From positions 186,001-250,000 of the forward strand of contig NZ_JACHJW010000001.1 in the NCBI RefSeq assembly GCF_014203835.1: DNA of 64,000 bases. Reading direction: 5' to 3'. Under the pieces are notes generated by a model. The model had not been told where the DNA came from and searched no databases. It was given only the letters and a program-made list of their open reading frames with translations. Shown here one piece after another: positions 30,369-39,981 of this stretch (positions within the stretch are counted from its first letter, which is position 1; every line of letters starts with the position of its first letter). Position numbers and translations under genes: made by a program. Origin of the DNA: Micromonospora polyrhachis (GTDB lineage: Bacteria; Actinomycetota; Actinomycetes; Mycobacteriales; Micromonosporaceae).

Positions 30369-30659
30369 CTAGCCGCCGAAGACCGCCGCGCCCCGGTTGT
30401 CGCCATGGACGTAGGTCTGGGTGATCTCCTGGAGGCGCTGTTGCCCCATGGCCAGGGCCTGGCGCATCTCGAGCTGTCCCTGCTCCCACAACCGCTGGGC
30501 GGCGGCGTAGGTGTCCGGTGCCTGACCGTTGTTGGCCACGATGAACCGCTGCACCGAGACCTGGAGGTCGGCCAGTGACTGTTCGAGCTGGCGGGTCACC
30601 CTGGCCATCTCGCTGGCGACCTCCTGTGCCGCAGCGGGGTTGATGCTGTAGTTGGCCAT
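30369..30659 (-). CDS. WXG100/Esx-like protein with YxxxD export motif
   Basis: Protein of 96 residues with the length and helix-turn-helix pattern of Esx proteins: helix 1 about 8-45 (AQEVASEMARVTRQLEQSLA), turn region VANNGQAPDT, helix 2 about 55-85. The classical WxG is not conserved at the turn. The C-terminus carries YVHGD, a match to the YxxxD/E motif that directs Esx heterodimers and other substrates to the type VII secretion ATPase. ATG 30659 is chosen because AAGGAG lies seven bases upstream. It follows the other Esx-like gene by 70 bases, so they probably form the secreted heterodimer. Confidence 0.8.
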   Translation of the reverse strand: MANYSINPAAAQEVASEMARVTRQLEQSLADLQVSVQRFIVANNGQAPDTYAAAQRLWEQGQLEMRQALAMGQQRLQEITQTYVHGDNRGAAVFGG

Positions 30660-30729
30660 TGTCGGCTCCTTCACGTTCGTCGGTCCGGATCTCCTCGATC
30701 CGGGTCTTGGTCAGTGGGATGCTCGACGG

Positions 30730-31047
30730 TCAGGGGGTGGCCCAGCCACCGGCCTGAAGCGCCGTGTCGTCCTCGGTCGTGGTGGTCAGTCGCGCGTAGG
30801 TCTGCATGTTGCTGTTGAGCATGTCCAGGCCCTGCCGGACCCGCCCGAAGCCGGCCAGCCACTGGTCTACGGCCTGGAAGAACCGCGGCGCGGCCGAGTC
30901 GCTCTGCCACTGGGTAGCCAGGTTGCTGCGGGCGTTCACCACGGTCTGCTCGCTTGCCATGGCCTCGCTCTGGCACTCGCCGAACGCGATGACCATGGCG
31001 CTGATGGTGCCCTCGTCGGCGACGATCCCGCTGTTGCTGAATGACAT
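30730..31047 (-). CDS. WXG100/Esx-like protein, partner of the downstream gene
   Basis: Protein of 105 residues, helix-turn-helix. The turn motif is a WXG variant (ATQWQSDSAAP) near residue 47, flanked by two long helices (ISAMVIAFGECQSEAMASEQ; FFQAVDQWLAGFGRVRQGLD). No YxxxD/E motif at the C-terminus, as expected for the partner that lacks the export signal. ATG 31047 has AGGAAG upstream. It is the first small gene after EccB; the 93-base gap between them contains short GC-rich inverted repeats but no clear promoter. Confidence 0.85.
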   Translation of the reverse strand: MSFSNSGIVADEGTISAMVIAFGECQSEAMASEQTVVNARSNLATQWQSDSAAPRFFQAVDQWLAGFGRVRQGLDMLNSNMQTYARLTTTTEDDTALQAGGWATP

Positions 31048-31140
31048 GACGCTTCCTGTCTGTCGTCCGGCGCACTGTCGCCGGAAGGTGTGCGAGTTGG
31101 CTCCGCCGTCACGGCGGCGTGCTCGAATGTCGCGGCGGCG

Positions 31141-32472
31141 TCACCCCCCTCCCGGCCGGACCACCGCCGGCCCGACGGGCACCATGGCGACCAGCGCGGC
31201 GGGCATCACCGCAGCCCGGTCCAGGGCGTACCCCAGGGTGGTGACATCGCCGCCGTTGACCGGGTACGCGATTCCCCGCTCGTCGACCAGCAGCCCCTGC
31301 TGCCGGTTGGGATCGACGCCTGCCCTCGCGGGGGGCATCAGCAGCGCTCCCCCGCCCGGTGACACCCGCACCAGGACGGAGGTCTTCGGTCCACTGCCAC
31401 CGGACGGCTTGTCGGTCGCGGTGGCCAGGACGACCCTGGGTTTCTCGTCGGCCCGACCCGCGTACTCGACACACACCACGGCGTCCTTCGATGTGGACGG
31501 TGACTGGGGCGGGGCGGCCGGCAGCGTGGTCAGCGGGCGCACCGGACTACGCTGGCCGGCGGCTACCAGATCGGCCGCGCCGATCGGGGTCTCCCGGACC
31601 GAGCCCGGCATGGCCCGCTTCAGCAGGTACTCGGTCTCGGTCAGCGGGGCCAGCCCGCCGGCGGTCATCAGGTAGTGGCTGATCGTGCCGTTGCCCATGT
31701 CCACGGCGAACATCTGACCGATCGACGTCGGCCGGCCGGCCACCGTCGGCCCCGCGCTGCCGGCCTCGGGCACGCTCGGCGGGGCGACCGTACCGTCCAG
31801 CGGGATCAGATCCAGCCAGGCGGTCGTCACCGGCACCGGAACGAGCAGCCCCAACCCCAGCACGTCAGCCACCCAGGACTGGGTGAGCAACAGACGTCGC
31901 CCGCCCCACAGCAGGTAGGTCTTCCCATCCGCGGTGACCGGCACCGCCTGCCCGTCCCCGAGCGGTTCGGGGGCCGCCGGCACCCCGATGTCCAGGACGA
32001 TCCGACCCGCACCCAGATCACAGGCACGCCACACGCCCTGGTTGATCCGACTGGCCGCGGGCAGCACCTGCGGCCCGGCCGGGGTACCCACCGCCGCACC
32101 CCGTGGCACCTTGGCCAACTGGGACGAGGACACGGTGATCGGGGTGAGCCGGCCCCCGGCCAGCAGGGTGGCCGTCGCCACGTCGTCGACCGGGCTCAGC
32201 CGCCCGTCCACCAGCACGTATCGCGCCCCGGTCGAGGAATCCACCACCAGCGTCCGCGGCTGTCGCCAACGGGTCGAGCCGGATCCCGGGATCAGCGCCC
32301 AGATCGCGACCACGCCCAGCAGCACGATCCCGAGCACGACACTGACGACGGTCCCCGTACGGTCCCGGCGGGTCGGCAACTCGGCGGTCTCCGGCTCGGC
32401 CCGCACCAGGGCACCGGTCACCCGGCCCATCATGTACCGCTGGGCGTCCACCTGGTCACGACGCGACGACAT
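31141..32472 (-). CDS. eccB: Type VII secretion protein EccB
   Basis: Core component of the ESX inner-membrane complex. Of 443 residues, the N-terminal tail begins with the family signature SSRRDQVDAQRYMMGRVTGA, which precedes a single membrane segment at about 42-62 (TVVSVVLGIVLLGVVAIWAL). The rest is the extracytoplasmic repeat domain, with typical pieces such as YVLVDGRLSPVDDVATA and the PRGAAVGTPAGPQVLP motif. It starts one base after the EccD stop, so the two are probably translationally coupled. Together with EccC and EccD downstream of the same transcript it defines the locus as a type VII system. Confidence 0.95.
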   Translation of the reverse strand: MSSRRDQVDAQRYMMGRVTGALVRAEPETAELPTRRDRTGTVVSVVLGIVLLGVVAIWALIPGSGSTRWRQPRTLVVDSSTGARYVLVDGRLSPVDDVATATLLAGGRLTPITVSSSQLAKVPRGAAVGTPAGPQVLPAASRINQGVWRACDLGAGRIVLDIGVPAAPEPLGDGQAVPVTADGKTYLLWGGRRLLLTQSWVADVLGLGLLVPVPVTTAWLDLIPLDGTVAPPSVPEAGSAGPTVAGRPTSIGQMFAVDMGNGTISHYLMTAGGLAPLTETEYLLKRAMPGSVRETPIGAADLVAAGQRSPVRPLTTLPAAPPQSPSTSKDAVVCVEYAGRADEKPRVVLATATDKPSGGSGPKTSVLVRVSPGGGALLMPPARAGVDPNRQQGLLVDERGIAYPVNGGDVTTLGYALDRAAVMPAALVAMVPVGPAVVRPGGG

Positions 32473-32473
32473 G

Positions 32474-33883
32474 TCACCCCACCCGAGCCCGGATCACGTC
32501 GATCAGGCCGGTGATGACCACGACGATCGGTACCAACGCGGCCACCGCCCCGGTATGTACCCAGTCACCCAGCCGGCCCCAGATCGGGGTGAACCGCCGG
32601 CCGGCCGGGATCCGCGCGGCCAGCCCGCACGCCACCACCAGGACCAGGCAGCAGCCGACGGCCAGTTGGGCGGCGAGTGGGCCCCGGACCACCGTCGCGG
32701 TCAGGCACCAGGTCGCCATGGCGAGAAGCGCCGGACCGGCCAGCGCCAACCGGTGCCAGGTGCTCGTCATCGCGCGGGTGACCAGGATCTGGGCGACGGC
32801 GGCGAGCCAGGCGGCCAGCGGTGGGGCCCAGCCGGGTGTCGCCGCCAGCCACACCATCGCGGCCCCGGAGACCAGACCGAGTGCCGCGTACAGGGCGGTC
32901 ATGAACCGGTCCGCGGCGGCGGCCCGGGTGAGCACCTCGGCCGCCGGTTCCGGGTCGATGTCCTTCTGCAGGTCCGCGGGTTCGGCCGGCATCTGCGGCA
33001 GGGCGAACCCGGCAAGCTTGAAGGCGAGCGCCGGCACCGCCGAACGCAGCACGGTGGTGCCGGTGACCACGATCGCGGCGATCGCGGCCCAGTCCAGCGT
33101 GGTCTGGGCCCGGACCCCGAGCCCGACGGCAACCAGCAGCCACGCCGCCAACAGGCCGACGGTGATCTGTCGCCAGTTGGTGCGTGGGAAGACGAACACG
33201 ACTACCAGCAGCGCGGCAAGGATGCCAGCGGTGGCACTGGCGAAGATCACCTGAGGTACGAAATAGGTACCGGCCGCGCCGGCCAGCGAGACGTACGGCA
33301 CCAGCGCGGCCAGGGTGGTGAGCACCGCCGCGGCCACGCTGGCGGCACCCAGGATGCCGGCCGTCGCGCGGTCGGCCAGCTTGCGTACCACCGCGAAGCC
33401 CGCGGCGAAGCAGAGCAGCGCCGTCCCCGCGAGCAGCGTCGGACGCCCGGGTACGTCCGGCCACATCCACATGCTGGCCAGCCCGGCGGCCAGCCAGGCG
33501 GCGAACAGCAGCAGTGCGGTGATCCTCGTGGTCTGCGGGGACCACCGCCCGGAGCGCTTACGGATGCCGGTCGAGATGCCGTCGACGAGGTCGTCGTAGG
33601 CCAGCGGCGGAATCTGGTCGGTGCGGGGGCGTACGTGTACGACCTCACCGTCGAGCAGGTCGAGGTCGTCGACGGTGCACGACTCGTCGAGGGCCGGCCC
33701 GCCCAGCCGTTGCACGATCCAGCCGCTGTGCTCCAGCCCTCGGTCGGCGAGGTCCGACCCCAACGCGCTCAGCAGGGCCGGCATCAGGTCGGCCAGCGGG
33801 ATGTGGGTGGGCAGACTCACGTCGACCCGGCTGGTCGGTCCGACCACCAGCAGCCGGCAGAGTTCCCCGCGCGCGGTGCTCAT
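32474..33883 (-). CDS. eccD: Type VII secretion integral membrane protein EccD
   Basis: Membrane channel component of the ESX complex, 469 residues. The first 90 residues form the ubiquitin-like (YukD) cytoplasmic domain (CRLLVVGPTSRVDVSLPTH; VDDLDLLDGEVVHVRPR), followed by about eleven hydrophobic segments, for example ITALLLFAAWLAAGLASMWM and ITVGLLAAWLLVAVGLGVRA. ATG 33883 overlaps the stop of the upstream glycosyltransferase gene (ATGA) and starts where EccD similarity begins; a longer frame upstream is out-of-family sequence. It is followed by eccB after one base. Confidence 0.95.
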   Translation of the reverse strand: MSTARGELCRLLVVGPTSRVDVSLPTHIPLADLMPALLSALGSDLADRGLEHSGWIVQRLGGPALDESCTVDDLDLLDGEVVHVRPRTDQIPPLAYDDLVDGISTGIRKRSGRWSPQTTRITALLLFAAWLAAGLASMWMWPDVPGRPTLLAGTALLCFAAGFAVVRKLADRATAGILGAASVAAAVLTTLAALVPYVSLAGAAGTYFVPQVIFASATAGILAALLVVVFVFPRTNWRQITVGLLAAWLLVAVGLGVRAQTTLDWAAIAAIVVTGTTVLRSAVPALAFKLAGFALPQMPAEPADLQKDIDPEPAAEVLTRAAAADRFMTALYAALGLVSGAAMVWLAATPGWAPPLAAWLAAVAQILVTRAMTSTWHRLALAGPALLAMATWCLTATVVRGPLAAQLAVGCCLVLVVACGLAARIPAGRRFTPIWGRLGDWVHTGAVAALVPIVVVITGLIDVIRARVG

Positions 33884-35886
33884 ATTCCGAGCACGCCTTC
33901 CATCTCGCTGAAGTTCACAATTGGTCGCCCGCTGTTCTGCGGGCCGTCGTTCTGCGGGCCGCCTGTGCTCGTGGCGGGCAGCAGTCGGGCCGGAACCGTG
34001 CGTTCGCCCAGGAACCAACACTCCTGGCCGGCTGTGGCCGCTGACCCGGCTCCGCTAGCGTCACCGGCCGTGGTCGCCGGTGTGACGCCGGAACCAAACC
34101 AGGTGGCCGGTGTCGCGGTACGGTCCAGCAGCGCCTCCGCCTCGGGTGGCAGTACCACCACGTCGAGGCTCTGGTCCTGGTTGCGTCGCCGGTCGGTGAC
34201 CGACGTGACCGGGCCGAGGTCGACGGACAGGTCCCGGAACGCGAGCAGCAGGGCGGTCCACGCGGTGTCCGGGTCGGCCAGCCCGCGTACCAGTGGGGCG
34301 ACCACGGTGAGGCACAGGTCCCCGGAGCGCGACAGGTGCTGCCAGCGCAGCAGATTCACGCAGGCGATCAGGGTCGGTAGCGGGTCCGGGTCCGGGCAGG
34401 CGACCGGTGGTTGACCGTCGACCGGCGGCAGCCAGCTCAGTTCACTGTGCCCACACACCGCCGGTGCCGACTTGACCAGGTCGGCCGCACCGATGCCGAG
34501 CCGGGCCAGCAGCCACTGGTGCACCCGCCCGGTACGCATCGCGGTGACCGCCCAGGTCCAGGAGACCGGCTCCCCCCGCCACCCGGGCGCGGCCGGGTGG
34601 GCGGCGCGGGCGGCGTACAGGTCGCGCGGGTCGCGCAGGTAGTTGTATCGCGCTCCCTCCAGCCACAGGGCAAGCGCGGGATGCCCCGCCGGGGCCGCGA
34701 TCACGTCGTTGAGGACGATCTCGTCGGTGAGCGCGTGCAGCGTGAACCCGTGCGCCGACGCCGCGACCCGGTCGAGGAGTTCCGGCAGCCGGGCCGGCCC
34801 GTCGGCCTCCGGCCGCCCGTGCCACCGACCACGGAACAGCCGGTATCCACCACCGGCCGGGCCGCCGGCGGATTCGTCCGCCGGTACGTCGGCGGATTCG
34901 CCGGGCGGAGGCTCCGCATCCGGGAAGAGGTGCAGGTCACCGTCGGCGTACAGGCCACCGAACCGGTGCACCACCTCGACCCGCAGGTGGTCGCTGGCCG
35001 CGGCGAAGCCCTGCGGTAGCCCACGGTCCAGTTCCAGGGCGTACGGGGTGTGCAGGGTCATGGGCGCGGTCGCGTGGAACAGTTCGGCCACGCTCACCAG
35101 GTGGATGCCGTGGCGGCCGGCCCAGGCCAGCAGGGCACGTACCGGGGCCATCGGATCGGGCCGGCCGGCCGGCGCGGGCGGGGTGGTGCGGGCCGCGTGG
35201 AAGCGGGCGCGGGGGATGTCCGTCCACAGTACGAAGTCGACCTGGCCGGCGTAGCGGTCGGCCGCAGCGCCGTAGTTGGCCCAGAAGCCGTTCGCCTCGG
35301 GCAGGGGTCGGCCCAGCCAGATCCCGTGTACGACATGCGGGATGGCGGTGGTGGCCGGCAGCGGTGGCGCGTACTCCGGTTGGCCCCACCGCCGGGCGGC
35401 ACCGTCGCGCCGGAACGTGCTGACCCGGCCGGCGTCGGCGGCCAGGGCCTCGGGCGACAGTTCGGCGGCGCTCGGGGCGGGACGGGTCATGCTCACCCGC
35501 CGCAACAGCGGCGCGACCAGGTGTGGGGCGAGGCGACGTACGTCGGTTCCGGCGAGGAACTCCGGTGCCGGCGGCAGTCGACGGGAGCCGAAGATGTCGC
35601 CGCCGATCCAGCGGCGCGCCAGGTTCTCCTCGGCTGCCCAGGTGTAGAGCCCCGGGTAGGTCATCCGGCGCAGCCAGGCCAGCAGCACCGCGTCGTGCGG
35701 CCAGGCGGTCGGTGCCGCGGACGGCCCGGGCAGGCAGGCCGCGATCCGCAGCCGCCGCGCCAGTTCCTCGGCGGCCGGCTCGACAACCGGCCCGACAGCT
35801 TGCTCGGTTTCCGTCTCGGCAGTCTGTCCGGCGGAACGGGCCGGCGGCGAGGGCGTACGACGTGGACGCATCGCGGTGTGGATCAT
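33880..35886 (-). CDS. Glycosyltransferase with TcdA/TcdB-like (GT-A, DXD) catalytic domain
   Basis: Predicted sugar transferase of 668 residues lying inside the ESX core, between eccC and eccD, with ATGA overlaps on both sides. Residues about 180-320 show the signatures of the clostridial glucosylating toxin/GT32-like fold: IPHVVHGIWLGRPLPEA (compare IPKIIHxIWxGGPL), VDFVLWTD, and DHLRVEVVHRFGGLYADGD, where ADGD supplies the metal-binding DXD. No signal peptide or membrane segment is seen. The first 170 residues and the last 200 are unassigned; the C-terminal half includes ALTDEIVLNDVIAAPAGHP, common in this fold. It could glycosylate a secreted substrate in the cytoplasm, or be an effector itself; the sequence does not decide. 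Confidence 0.8.
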   Translation of the reverse strand: MIHTAMRPRRTPSPPARSAGQTAETETEQAVGPVVEPAAEELARRLRIAACLPGPSAAPTAWPHDAVLLAWLRRMTYPGLYTWAAEENLARRWIGGDIFGSRRLPPAPEFLAGTDVRRLAPHLVAPLLRRVSMTRPAPSAAELSPEALAADAGRVSTFRRDGAARRWGQPEYAPPLPATTAIPHVVHGIWLGRPLPEANGFWANYGAAADRYAGQVDFVLWTDIPRARFHAARTTPPAPAGRPDPMAPVRALLAWAGRHGIHLVSVAELFHATAPMTLHTPYALELDRGLPQGFAAASDHLRVEVVHRFGGLYADGDLHLFPDAEPPPGESADVPADESAGGPAGGGYRLFRGRWHGRPEADGPARLPELLDRVAASAHGFTLHALTDEIVLNDVIAAPAGHPALALWLEGARYNYLRDPRDLYAARAAHPAAPGWRGEPVSWTWAVTAMRTGRVHQWLLARLGIGAADLVKSAPAVCGHSELSWLPPVDGQPPVACPDPDPLPTLIACVNLLRWQHLSRSGDLCLTVVAPLVRGLADPDTAWTALLLAFRDLSVDLGPVTSVTDRRRNQDQSLDVVVLPPEAEALLDRTATPATWFGSGVTPATTAGDASGAGSAATAGQECWFLGERTVPARLLPATSTGGPQNDGPQNSGRPIVNFSEMEGVLGI

Positions 35887-38800
35887 CGGTCGACCCCGGT
35901 GGGTACCGTGGGCCCGGGAACCAGTGCCGTCTGGATCAGCCGGCTGCCACGCCGGGTGCAGAGTAGCGCCCGTCCCCGGGGCAACGATCGAGGCTTGATA
36001 CCCCCCAGCAGCGGTCCCTCGGTCGGCGGGCAGGACAGCGCCACATCCGGGGTGTTCAGCTCCTGGATGCGGCGCAGCAGCGGGTCCATCGACAGCCGCA
36101 TCGCCCCGGCCGCGGCCCGTGCCACGATCATGTGCAGGCCGATGTCGCTGCCCTGGGGCAGCAACGGGATCAGGCCGGCCAGCGGATTCTCGTGCCCGGC
36201 GAGCAGTTCGTAGTCGTCGACCAGGATGTAAAGCTCCGGGCCGGCCCACCAGTCGCGGGTACGCAGTTGCTCCGGGGTGATGTCGGAGCCGGGCACCCGC
36301 GGCTTGAGGCCGGCCAGTGCCTCCGCCGCCGTGGCCCGGGTGCTGTCCGGCGAGACCGAGTAGCCCAGCCGGTAGGCGTCCGGTACGTCGTCGAAGAGCT
36401 GCCGCCGGTAGTCGACTGCCATGATGCGCGCCTGGGCCGGGGTGTGGCTGGCGACCACCGCTCGGGCGATGAGGCGCAGCACGTTCGTCTTGCCACTCTC
36501 GGTGTCGCCCAGCACCGTCAGATGCGGCATCACCCGGAAGTCGTGCCACACCGGCGCGAGCTGGTCCTCGTCCACGCCTAGCGCGATCCGGGTGTCCTGC
36601 GGCACCGGCAGCTCGGCCACCGGTAGCGAGGCCGGCAGGGTACGTACCGCAGCCGCCCGTTCCCCGGCCCAGTTCTCCGCTACCGCTTCGACCAGTTGCT
36701 CGGTCGCCGCGGTGAGCCCCTCGGCCGACTGGACGCCGTCGATGCGCGGCAGCGCGCCGAGGAAGTGCAGCTTCGCCTCGGTCAGCCCGTGCCCGGGTGC
36801 TCGGGGCACCTGGGCCGCCGCGCGCAGGTCGATCCCGGACTCCACCGGATCACCCAGGCGCAGTTCGAGGCGGGTGCCGACCTTGTCCCGCATGGACATG
36901 TGCAGCTCCGTCCAGCGCCCCATGGAGACCATCACGTGTACCCCGTAGTTCAGACCGCGCGCGGCGATCTCCCGGGCCATCTCCTCGGTCGCCTCGAACT
37001 CCTGCCGCAGCGTGAACCACCCGTCCACGACCAGGAACACGTCGCCGAACCGATCCTCCGGAATGCGGCCGTCGGCCTGGGCCCGCCGGTACGCCTCCCG
37101 GCCGTGGATGCCCAGATCCGCACAGCGGCGCTCCCGGTCGACCAGGATCGAACGGACCTCGGCCACGGTGCGCCCCACCCGCTCCGGCTCGTGCCGGCCG
37201 GCCACCCCGCCCACATGTGGCAAACCGGTCAACCCGGTCAGCGACCCGCCACCGAAGTCGAGGCAGTAGAACTGCACCTGTCGCGGTGAGTGGGTCAGGG
37301 CCAGCCCGCACACGAGTGAGCGCAGCAGGGTGCTCTTACCGCTCTGCGGCCCGCCGGCCACCCCCACATGCCCTCCGACCCCGGCCAGGTCCACCACGAG
37401 CAGGTCACGCATCTGCTCGAACGGCTTGTCGATGAGGCCGACCGGTACGTGCAGGTACGTCTGCTCCCCGACGCCGACCGGACGCAGCCCGTGCTCGGGG
37501 TCGGGCAGCAGCGGCGGCAGCACGTCGTCCAGAGTCGGCGCGGCCTCCAGCGGCGGCATCCACACCGGGTGTGCCGGCGGCCCCTGGTCGACCAGCCGGT
37601 CCACCAACGCGTGCAGCACGGTGGAACCGGTGTCCTCCGATGCCTGGTTCGGCGCCTGGTTCGGGGCCTGGTCTGGGGCTTGGCTGGGCGGGGCCGCCGG
37701 GACGGCTGGCCGGGCGGTGAACGGCACGACCTGGCTCGCGATCACCTCACGACGTAACCCGGTGCCGCGTGCCCGATGCGGACCGGAGACGTACGCGGCC
37801 TTGAACCGGGTGATGCTGGTGACGCTGGAGCGCAGGTAACCGTTGCCCGGGTCGGCCGGCAGCTCGTACGCGTCGGGTACACCGATGACCGCCCGCGACT
37901 CCATCGCGGAGAAGGTACGCAGCCCGATCCGGTAGGACAGGTGTCCCTCCAGTTGGTGGATGCGTCCGTCCTCCAACCGTTGGGAGGCCAACAGCAGGTG
38001 CACCCCGAGCGACCGGCCGAGCCGGCCGATCATCACGAAAAGCTGGATGAAGTCGGGGTTGGCGGCGATCAGCTCGCTGAACTCGTCCACCACCACGAAC
38101 AGGGTGGGCAGCGGGTCGAGGTCGGCACCCTGGCCGCGGGCCTTCTCGTAGTCCCGCACCGAGCTGAAGTTGCCGGCCCGCCGCAGCAGTTCCTGCCGGC
38201 GCACCAGTTCGCCGTGCACGGCGGCCTGCATCCGGTCGACCAGCGCGGCCTCGTCGGCGAGGTTGGTGATCAGCGCCGAGACGTGCGGCAGCCGGTCCAG
38301 CCCGACGAAGGTGGCACCCCCCTTGAAGTCCACCAGCACGAAGTTGAGCGTCTCCGAGGAGTGGGTGGCCGCCAGCGCCAGTACCAGGGTGCGCAGCAGT
38401 TCGCTCTTACCCGACCCGGTGGCGCCGATCAGCATGCCGTGCGGACCCATCCCGCCCTCGGCTGACTCCTTGATGTCCAGCTCGATCGGGGAACCGTCGG
38501 CGGCCACGCCGATGGGTACCCGCAACCGGTCCGCGGGGGTGCGGGCGCGCCACCGGGCGCGGGCGTCGAAGCTGTCCAGATCGGTGATGTCCAGCAGGTC
38601 GGGCAGGTCGAGCAGGGAGCTGAGCCCACTGGCCGGCTGCTCGCCGGTGACCTTCGTGGCGTGCCGGGCCATGAGCCGGGCCACCGTCCGCAGCCGGGTC
38701 AGGTCCAGGTGGTCCGGCGCGGCCAGCCGAGTACGCACCTCCCGGCCCACGTGGTCCTTTTCGATCATCTCCACGTCGGTGGCGCTCACCTCCAGGTTGA

Positions 38801-39878
38801 GCACGTCCTCCCCGGCGGCGAAGCCCCGGCCGTCGAAGTCGACGAGGACGGCGTTGCGGTACCCGGATACGGTGAGCCGGGCACCCGGCGGGATCACGCC
38901 GCCGTCGCAGACCACCACGACGAACGGCTCCTCGCGGGAGGGTTGGGCCTCGTTCTCGTATCGGGAACGTGCCGCGAACTCGCTGCCCAGCAGCCGTTCC
39001 ACCTCCTCCAGGGTGCCGCCGAACAGCCGCACCGGCCCGGCCACGTCGACATCGGTGACGTGCTTGGCGTGGGGCAGCCACTTGACCCATTCCCACTGCG
39101 CCGCCTGCTCGGCACCCGTGCACACGGCCAGCCGCAGCTCGTCGGGGGCGTGGAAGGTGGTCAGTTGGGCGAGCATGGCGCGCACCATGCCCAGTGCCAC
39201 GTCCCGGTCGCCGCTGATCCGCACGTGGGAGAAGCCCGGCAGGCACAGCGCGACGGGCTGGTCGGGGATGGTCGTGTACGCCTTGACGAAGCGACGCAAC
39301 GCCTTGGCACAGACCGGTTCCAGGTCCTCCACCGGCTTGGTCTGCAACGGGGTGATGCGCACCGCGAGCCGCTGGGCACCGGTGCCGACCCGGATCTCGC
39401 CGAAGTCCGGGTGCGTCGGCCGCCGCTCCCACAGCCGGCTGGTCATCGCCAGCGACCACAGCGACTTCGGGTCCGGGTGCCGCCAGGCCAGCGCGTCGCG
39501 CTGCTTGGCCGCGTACGCCCGGACCTGCCTACGGGTCTGTGCCAGGTAGCGGAAGTAGTCCCGCCGATCCCCGTTGATCTTGTCACTGCGGTTACCGGAG
39601 GACATCGTCATCTGGAAGACCACCATGCTCAGCATGCCGCCGCCCATCATGACGAGCATGACCATGCCCATCGGACCGTTCAGCGAACGACCGAGGAACA
39701 TGAACATGAACCCGCCGGTCATGAGCAGCGTCGGCAGGATCATCGCGAGCGAACGGAGGCCGGCGGGTTGGACCTCCGGGATGACCGGCGGCTCCTGCAA
39801 CGAGATCTCGCCGTGCGGTAGTTCTGGTCCGTTTCGGCGGGCCGGCCGCCGGTAGGGTCTGGTGCTCACATCTGTCAC
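35883..39878 (-). CDS. eccC: Type VII secretion FtsK/SpoIIIE-type ATPase EccC
   Basis: Motor ATPase of the ESX complex as one 1,331-residue chain (EccCa and EccCb fused). Two membrane segments lie near residues 42-85 (LAMILPTLLMTGGFMFMFLG; MGMVMLVMMGGGMLSMVVFQ). Three P-loop domains follow: GATGSGKS at about 483 with Walker B FVVVDEF; GGPQSGKS at about 839 with FLVVDGW; GDTESGKT at about 1123 with YILVDDY. Only the first keeps the catalytic Glu after the Walker B Asp, as in other EccC proteins, where ATPase 1 is the active one and later domains bind substrate signals. The start is GTG 39878 without a clear Shine-Dalgarno site. The gene ends by ATGA overlap with the glycosyltransferase gene. 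Confidence 0.96.
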   Translation of the reverse strand: MTDVSTRPYRRPARRNGPELPHGEISLQEPPVIPEVQPAGLRSLAMILPTLLMTGGFMFMFLGRSLNGPMGMVMLVMMGGGMLSMVVFQMTMSSGNRSDKINGDRRDYFRYLAQTRRQVRAYAAKQRDALAWRHPDPKSLWSLAMTSRLWERRPTHPDFGEIRVGTGAQRLAVRITPLQTKPVEDLEPVCAKALRRFVKAYTTIPDQPVALCLPGFSHVRISGDRDVALGMVRAMLAQLTTFHAPDELRLAVCTGAEQAAQWEWVKWLPHAKHVTDVDVAGPVRLFGGTLEEVERLLGSEFAARSRYENEAQPSREEPFVVVVCDGGVIPPGARLTVSGYRNAVLVDFDGRGFAAGEDVLNLEVSATDVEMIEKDHVGREVRTRLAAPDHLDLTRLRTVARLMARHATKVTGEQPASGLSSLLDLPDLLDITDLDSFDARARWRARTPADRLRVPIGVAADGSPIELDIKESAEGGMGPHGMLIGATGSGKSELLRTLVLALAATHSSETLNFVLVDFKGGATFVGLDRLPHVSALITNLADEAALVDRMQAAVHGELVRRQELLRRAGNFSSVRDYEKARGQGADLDPLPTLFVVVDEFSELIAANPDFIQLFVMIGRLGRSLGVHLLLASQRLEDGRIHQLEGHLSYRIGLRTFSAMESRAVIGVPDAYELPADPGNGYLRSSVTSITRFKAAYVSGPHRARGTGLRREVIASQVVPFTARPAVPAAPPSQAPDQAPNQAPNQASEDTGSTVLHALVDRLVDQGPPAHPVWMPPLEAAPTLDDVLPPLLPDPEHGLRPVGVGEQTYLHVPVGLIDKPFEQMRDLLVVDLAGVGGHVGVAGGPQSGKSTLLRSLVCGLALTHSPRQVQFYCLDFGGGSLTGLTGLPHVGGVAGRHEPERVGRTVAEVRSILVDRERRCADLGIHGREAYRRAQADGRIPEDRFGDVFLVVDGWFTLRQEFEATEEMAREIAARGLNYGVHVMVSMGRWTELHMSMRDKVGTRLELRLGDPVESGIDLRAAAQVPRAPGHGLTEAKLHFLGALPRIDGVQSAEGLTAATEQLVEAVAENWAGERAAAVRTLPASLPVAELPVPQDTRIALGVDEDQLAPVWHDFRVMPHLTVLGDTESGKTNVLRLIARAVVASHTPAQARIMAVDYRRQLFDDVPDAYRLGYSVSPDSTRATAAEALAGLKPRVPGSDITPEQLRTRDWWAGPELYILVDDYELLAGHENPLAGLIPLLPQGSDIGLHMIVARAAAGAMRLSMDPLLRRIQELNTPDVALSCPPTEGPLLGGIKPRSLPRGRALLCTRRGSRLIQTALVPGPTVPTGVDR

Positions 39879-39918
39879 ACGGCTATGAGCCGGGAAGGGT
39901 TGACGGGCATCGCTGTCC

Positions 39919-39930
39919 GATCGGCCGATC
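39919..39930. promoter_or_regulatory. 12-bp palindrome upstream of eccC
   Basis: GATCGGCCGATC is a perfect palindrome 41-52 bases before the eccC GTG, in the only gap (103 bases) between the AAA+ gene and eccC. It could be an operator or chance in GC-rich DNA; no -10/-35 pair was convincing. Confidence 0.25.
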
Positions 39931-39981
39931 CGCGCCGGGGACCATCGCGGCCTTCGGGTTCCGCGGTACGCATCGGGTCGG

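Noticed and set aside
31934-34414. 826-codon plus-strand frame opposite eccB and eccD
   Set aside because: Low-complexity shadow of two confidently assigned secretion genes.
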